A stretch of DNA of 64,000 bases from Xanthomonas indica (GTDB lineage Bacteria; Pseudomonadota; Gammaproteobacteria; Xanthomonadales; Xanthomonadaceae): contig NZ_CP131914.1 of assembly GCF_040529045.1 (NCBI RefSeq), positions 1,100,501 through 1,164,500 of the forward strand, written 5' to 3'. Below are positions 62,490 to 64,000 of this stretch, piece by piece. Both the position numbers and the translations under genes were made by a program. The stretch's first letter is position 1; each line of letters starts with the position of its first letter. The notes under the pieces were generated by a model, which was not told the origin of the DNA, searched no databases, and worked only from the letters and a program-made list of their open reading frames with translations.

Positions 62490-63923
62490 GTGAGAAATCA
62501 ATTTCCTGGCTATTACCAGTTAACGCCGGAAGAGTTTAAAGCTCTTTGGCGCGACGCCAAGATAGTATTGGATACAAATGTACTGCTCTATGCCTACAAA
62601 ACTCCAAGCCAAGGACGAGAAGCCTTGCTTCAACTTCTTGAGAAACTTAAGGGTAGGATTTGGGTGCCATATCAGGTTGCTATGGAGTTTCAGGTTAATA
62701 GGCTTGGAGTTATTGCAGCTGAAAAGAAAAGGATGGATTCTGCTCTGAAAGCGAGCGAAACAGCGCTTGGCGAGATACTCGAAAGCTTGAAGTCATTGGA
62801 TCTTGATGCTCGAGAGATTGGCGTGGATGTAGGCGCTCTTCATCGTGATATTGAGACTGCGAGAGGGAGCATCGCGGATGCTCTAAATAAAGCAAAAAGT
62901 TCCCAGCCTAACGTTACACATGATGATCCTATCAGAACTAGGATTGACGCAGTACTTGAGGGGGCAGTGGGGTCTGCACCTAAGGATCAGCAGACTCTGG
63001 ATGACGCGTATGAGAGGTGCAAGAGGCGTTATGAATTGCCAATGCCTCCTGGATTTAAGGATGTTGGAAAAAGCATAGAAATAAAAGGCGATGAATACTT
63101 GGTTGATGGAATTAAGTATCAGCGGCAATATGCCGACGCTTTGCTTTGGCTTCAAACACTAGACTTCGTAAAAGCACTTGATGCAAAAGACGTGATTTTT
63201 GTAACTATGGATGTGAAGGAGGATTGGTGGCTTAGGAAGGATGGTATGACTATCGGCCCACACCCAGAGTTGGTAGCTGAAATCAGCAGGATTGGAGGAG
63301 TAGAGCGATTTTGGATGTACACTCTTCCAAAGTTTCTCGAGCAATCTACAAATTATCTTCAGACCTCCCTTTCTGCGCGTGCATTAGAAGAGGTGAATGA
63401 AGTGGCAGTTCGTCAAGCCGCCGTACAACTTCCGATTGAAAGGCAGGTCTTTGGTGGGGCGCGTAGCGATCAATATGGGCGTATGTTTGATTCTGCTGCA
63501 GAAGTTGCCGTGCTTGACTGGCTAATTTCTCAAGGAATAGATGCAGTTCCTAGCGGAAGTCTATTCCCAGATTTGCTAGTACATGACTCAACTGGTCAAT
63601 ATGGCGTTGAAGTTATGCGAATTAGCTCCTTCCCATTGAAGCAAAATAGGCTTCACGTCAAGCTTATTGAGGCGGAGACGTCTGTTAGACGAGGCCGCTT
63701 CGCGTCGGTGACACTAATTCTTGTGGGCGCTTCCGAGCTGATGAAGATGGTTGAAGGGGTGGATGAGTTTTTCCAGACTGAGATATATAGGCCCTTGAAG
63801 AGATTAAGTGAGCTGATGAGGCACGTTGGCATTATCTTTGGTTACGTAGATTCGGGTAATTTTATACAAGTATGCAATCTTGCTCCCGTCTCTTCTTCGG
63901 CCTCTCCATTACATAATATTTGA
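62490..63923 (+). CDS. PIN-domain protein (PIN_8/DUF4935-like) with C-terminal nuclease-like domain
   Basis: 477 aa from GTG 62490 with GGGGGC nearby. The N-terminal Tyr-Tyr-Gln-Leu-Thr-Pro-Glu-Glu-Phe and Val-Leu-Asp-Thr-Asn-Val-Leu-Leu-Tyr-Ala-Tyr are typical of PIN_8 ribonuclease-like domains. The acidic set is Asp28, Glu66, Asp216 and Asp241, separated by a long helical insert. A further domain (about 330-460) has Glu338, Pro360-Asp361 and Glu374-Val-Met, a PD-(D/E)xK-like arrangement lacking the Lys. The gene is far less GC-rich than its neighbours, so it is probably acquired. PIN_8 proteins occur in defence islands; the actual function here is unknown. Confidence 0.75.
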   Translation: MRNQFPGYYQLTPEEFKALWRDAKIVLDTNVLLYAYKTPSQGREALLQLLEKLKGRIWVPYQVAMEFQVNRLGVIAAEKKRMDSALKASETALGEILESLKSLDLDAREIGVDVGALHRDIETARGSIADALNKAKSSQPNVTHDDPIRTRIDAVLEGAVGSAPKDQQTLDDAYERCKRRYELPMPPGFKDVGKSIEIKGDEYLVDGIKYQRQYADALLWLQTLDFVKALDAKDVIFVTMDVKEDWWLRKDGMTIGPHPELVAEISRIGGVERFWMYTLPKFLEQSTNYLQTSLSARALEEVNEVAVRQAAVQLPIERQVFGGARSDQYGRMFDSAAEVAVLDWLISQGIDAVPSGSLFPDLLVHDSTGQYGVEVMRISSFPLKQNRLHVKLIEAETSVRRGRFASVTLILVGASELMKMVEGVDEFFQTEIYRPLKRLSELMRHVGIIFGYVDSGNFIQVCNLAPVSSSASPLHNI

Positions 63924-64000
63924 AGTAATTTATATTTTATTAATTAGGTGGCGCCGTGCGGGTTTATATTCTTGGCGTGTGATGTTGAGTAGGCGCCCTT
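63924..64000. other. Window end, no gene
   Basis: AT-rich sequence after the PIN-domain gene. No start codon with a usable frame is present before the window ends. Confidence 0.5.

Overview
The window is GC-rich chromosomal DNA from a gammaproteobacterium of the Xanthomonas group (Xanthomonadaceae). The assignment rests on gene content and on three dispersed repeat families seen throughout: GTAG-type REP palindromes (GTAGGAGCGGCTTCAGCC and relatives), arrays of ATTCCC-type short repeats, and a CCCTCACCCCAACCCCTCTCCC-type repeat. Species cannot be fixed from the sequence alone. Most genes are ordinary core functions. The accessory signal is concentrated at 51.0-53.1 kb (a RiPP-type peptide operon), 54.9-56.1 kb (an IS110-family element) and 61.9-64.0 kb (an AT-rich acquired segment).

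Layout. 0-3.1 kb: a translationally coupled membrane-lipid operon (TIGR04222-type protein cut by the window edge, YnbA-like CDP-alcohol phosphatidyltransferase, acyltransferase, CdsA-type cytidylyltransferase). 3.6-6.6 kb, minus strand: prmA, an XRE regulator, a DUF3426 protein and fis. 6.9-10 kb: two exported or membrane unknowns, then a divergent SDR/AraC pair. 10.2-13.0 kb, minus: aroQ-accB-accC, with a four-helix-bundle gene inside an inverted-repeat cassette between accB and accC. 13.3-16.9 kb: a GH84 glycosidase and an FAD/NAD(P)-binding protein. 17.0-20.2 kb, minus: cutA-dsbD-tlpA. 20.4-24.6 kb: a secreted endonuclease I fusion, then groES-groEL. 25.4-28.3 kb: a TonB-dependent receptor. 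28.47-29.7 kb: an aromatic-amino-acid attenuator and the DAHP synthase it appears to control. 30.3-35.4 kb: a GIY-YIG protein, a REP tandem array, a CoA-transferase and an AsmA-like membrane protein. 35.8-41.8 kb: proP-like transporter, glnE, VUT/YhhQ transporter. 42.2-45.6 kb, minus: TonB receptor followed by glycerophosphodiester phosphodiesterase. 46.5-50.9 kb: S53 peptidase, ELM1-family protein, RutE-like nitroreductase, YceI. 51.0-54.6 kb, minus: RiPP operon and a YqjI/YqjH-like metal-responsive pair. 54.9-56.1 kb: IS110 element. 56.2-58.9 kb, minus: RsbU-type phosphatase, anti-sigma kinase and STAS module. 59.2-61.9 kb: aceE. 62.5-63.9 kb: a PIN-domain gene.

Main observations. (1) The IS110-family element sits inside a REP palindrome. 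Its 5' noncoding end folds into two loops, and those loops contain short segments matching both halves of the target and both halves of the donor junction, as expected for a bridge RNA. (2) A 27-residue leader peptide with seven aromatic codons in eight precedes mutually exclusive terminator and antiterminator stems upstream of DAHP synthase. (3) A four-gene operon encodes two paralogous 89-residue Cys-rich precursor peptides, a radical SAM enzyme with a shortened SPASM-like tail, and a Tat-signal protein. No database search was possible; family names come from recognised motifs and gene order.
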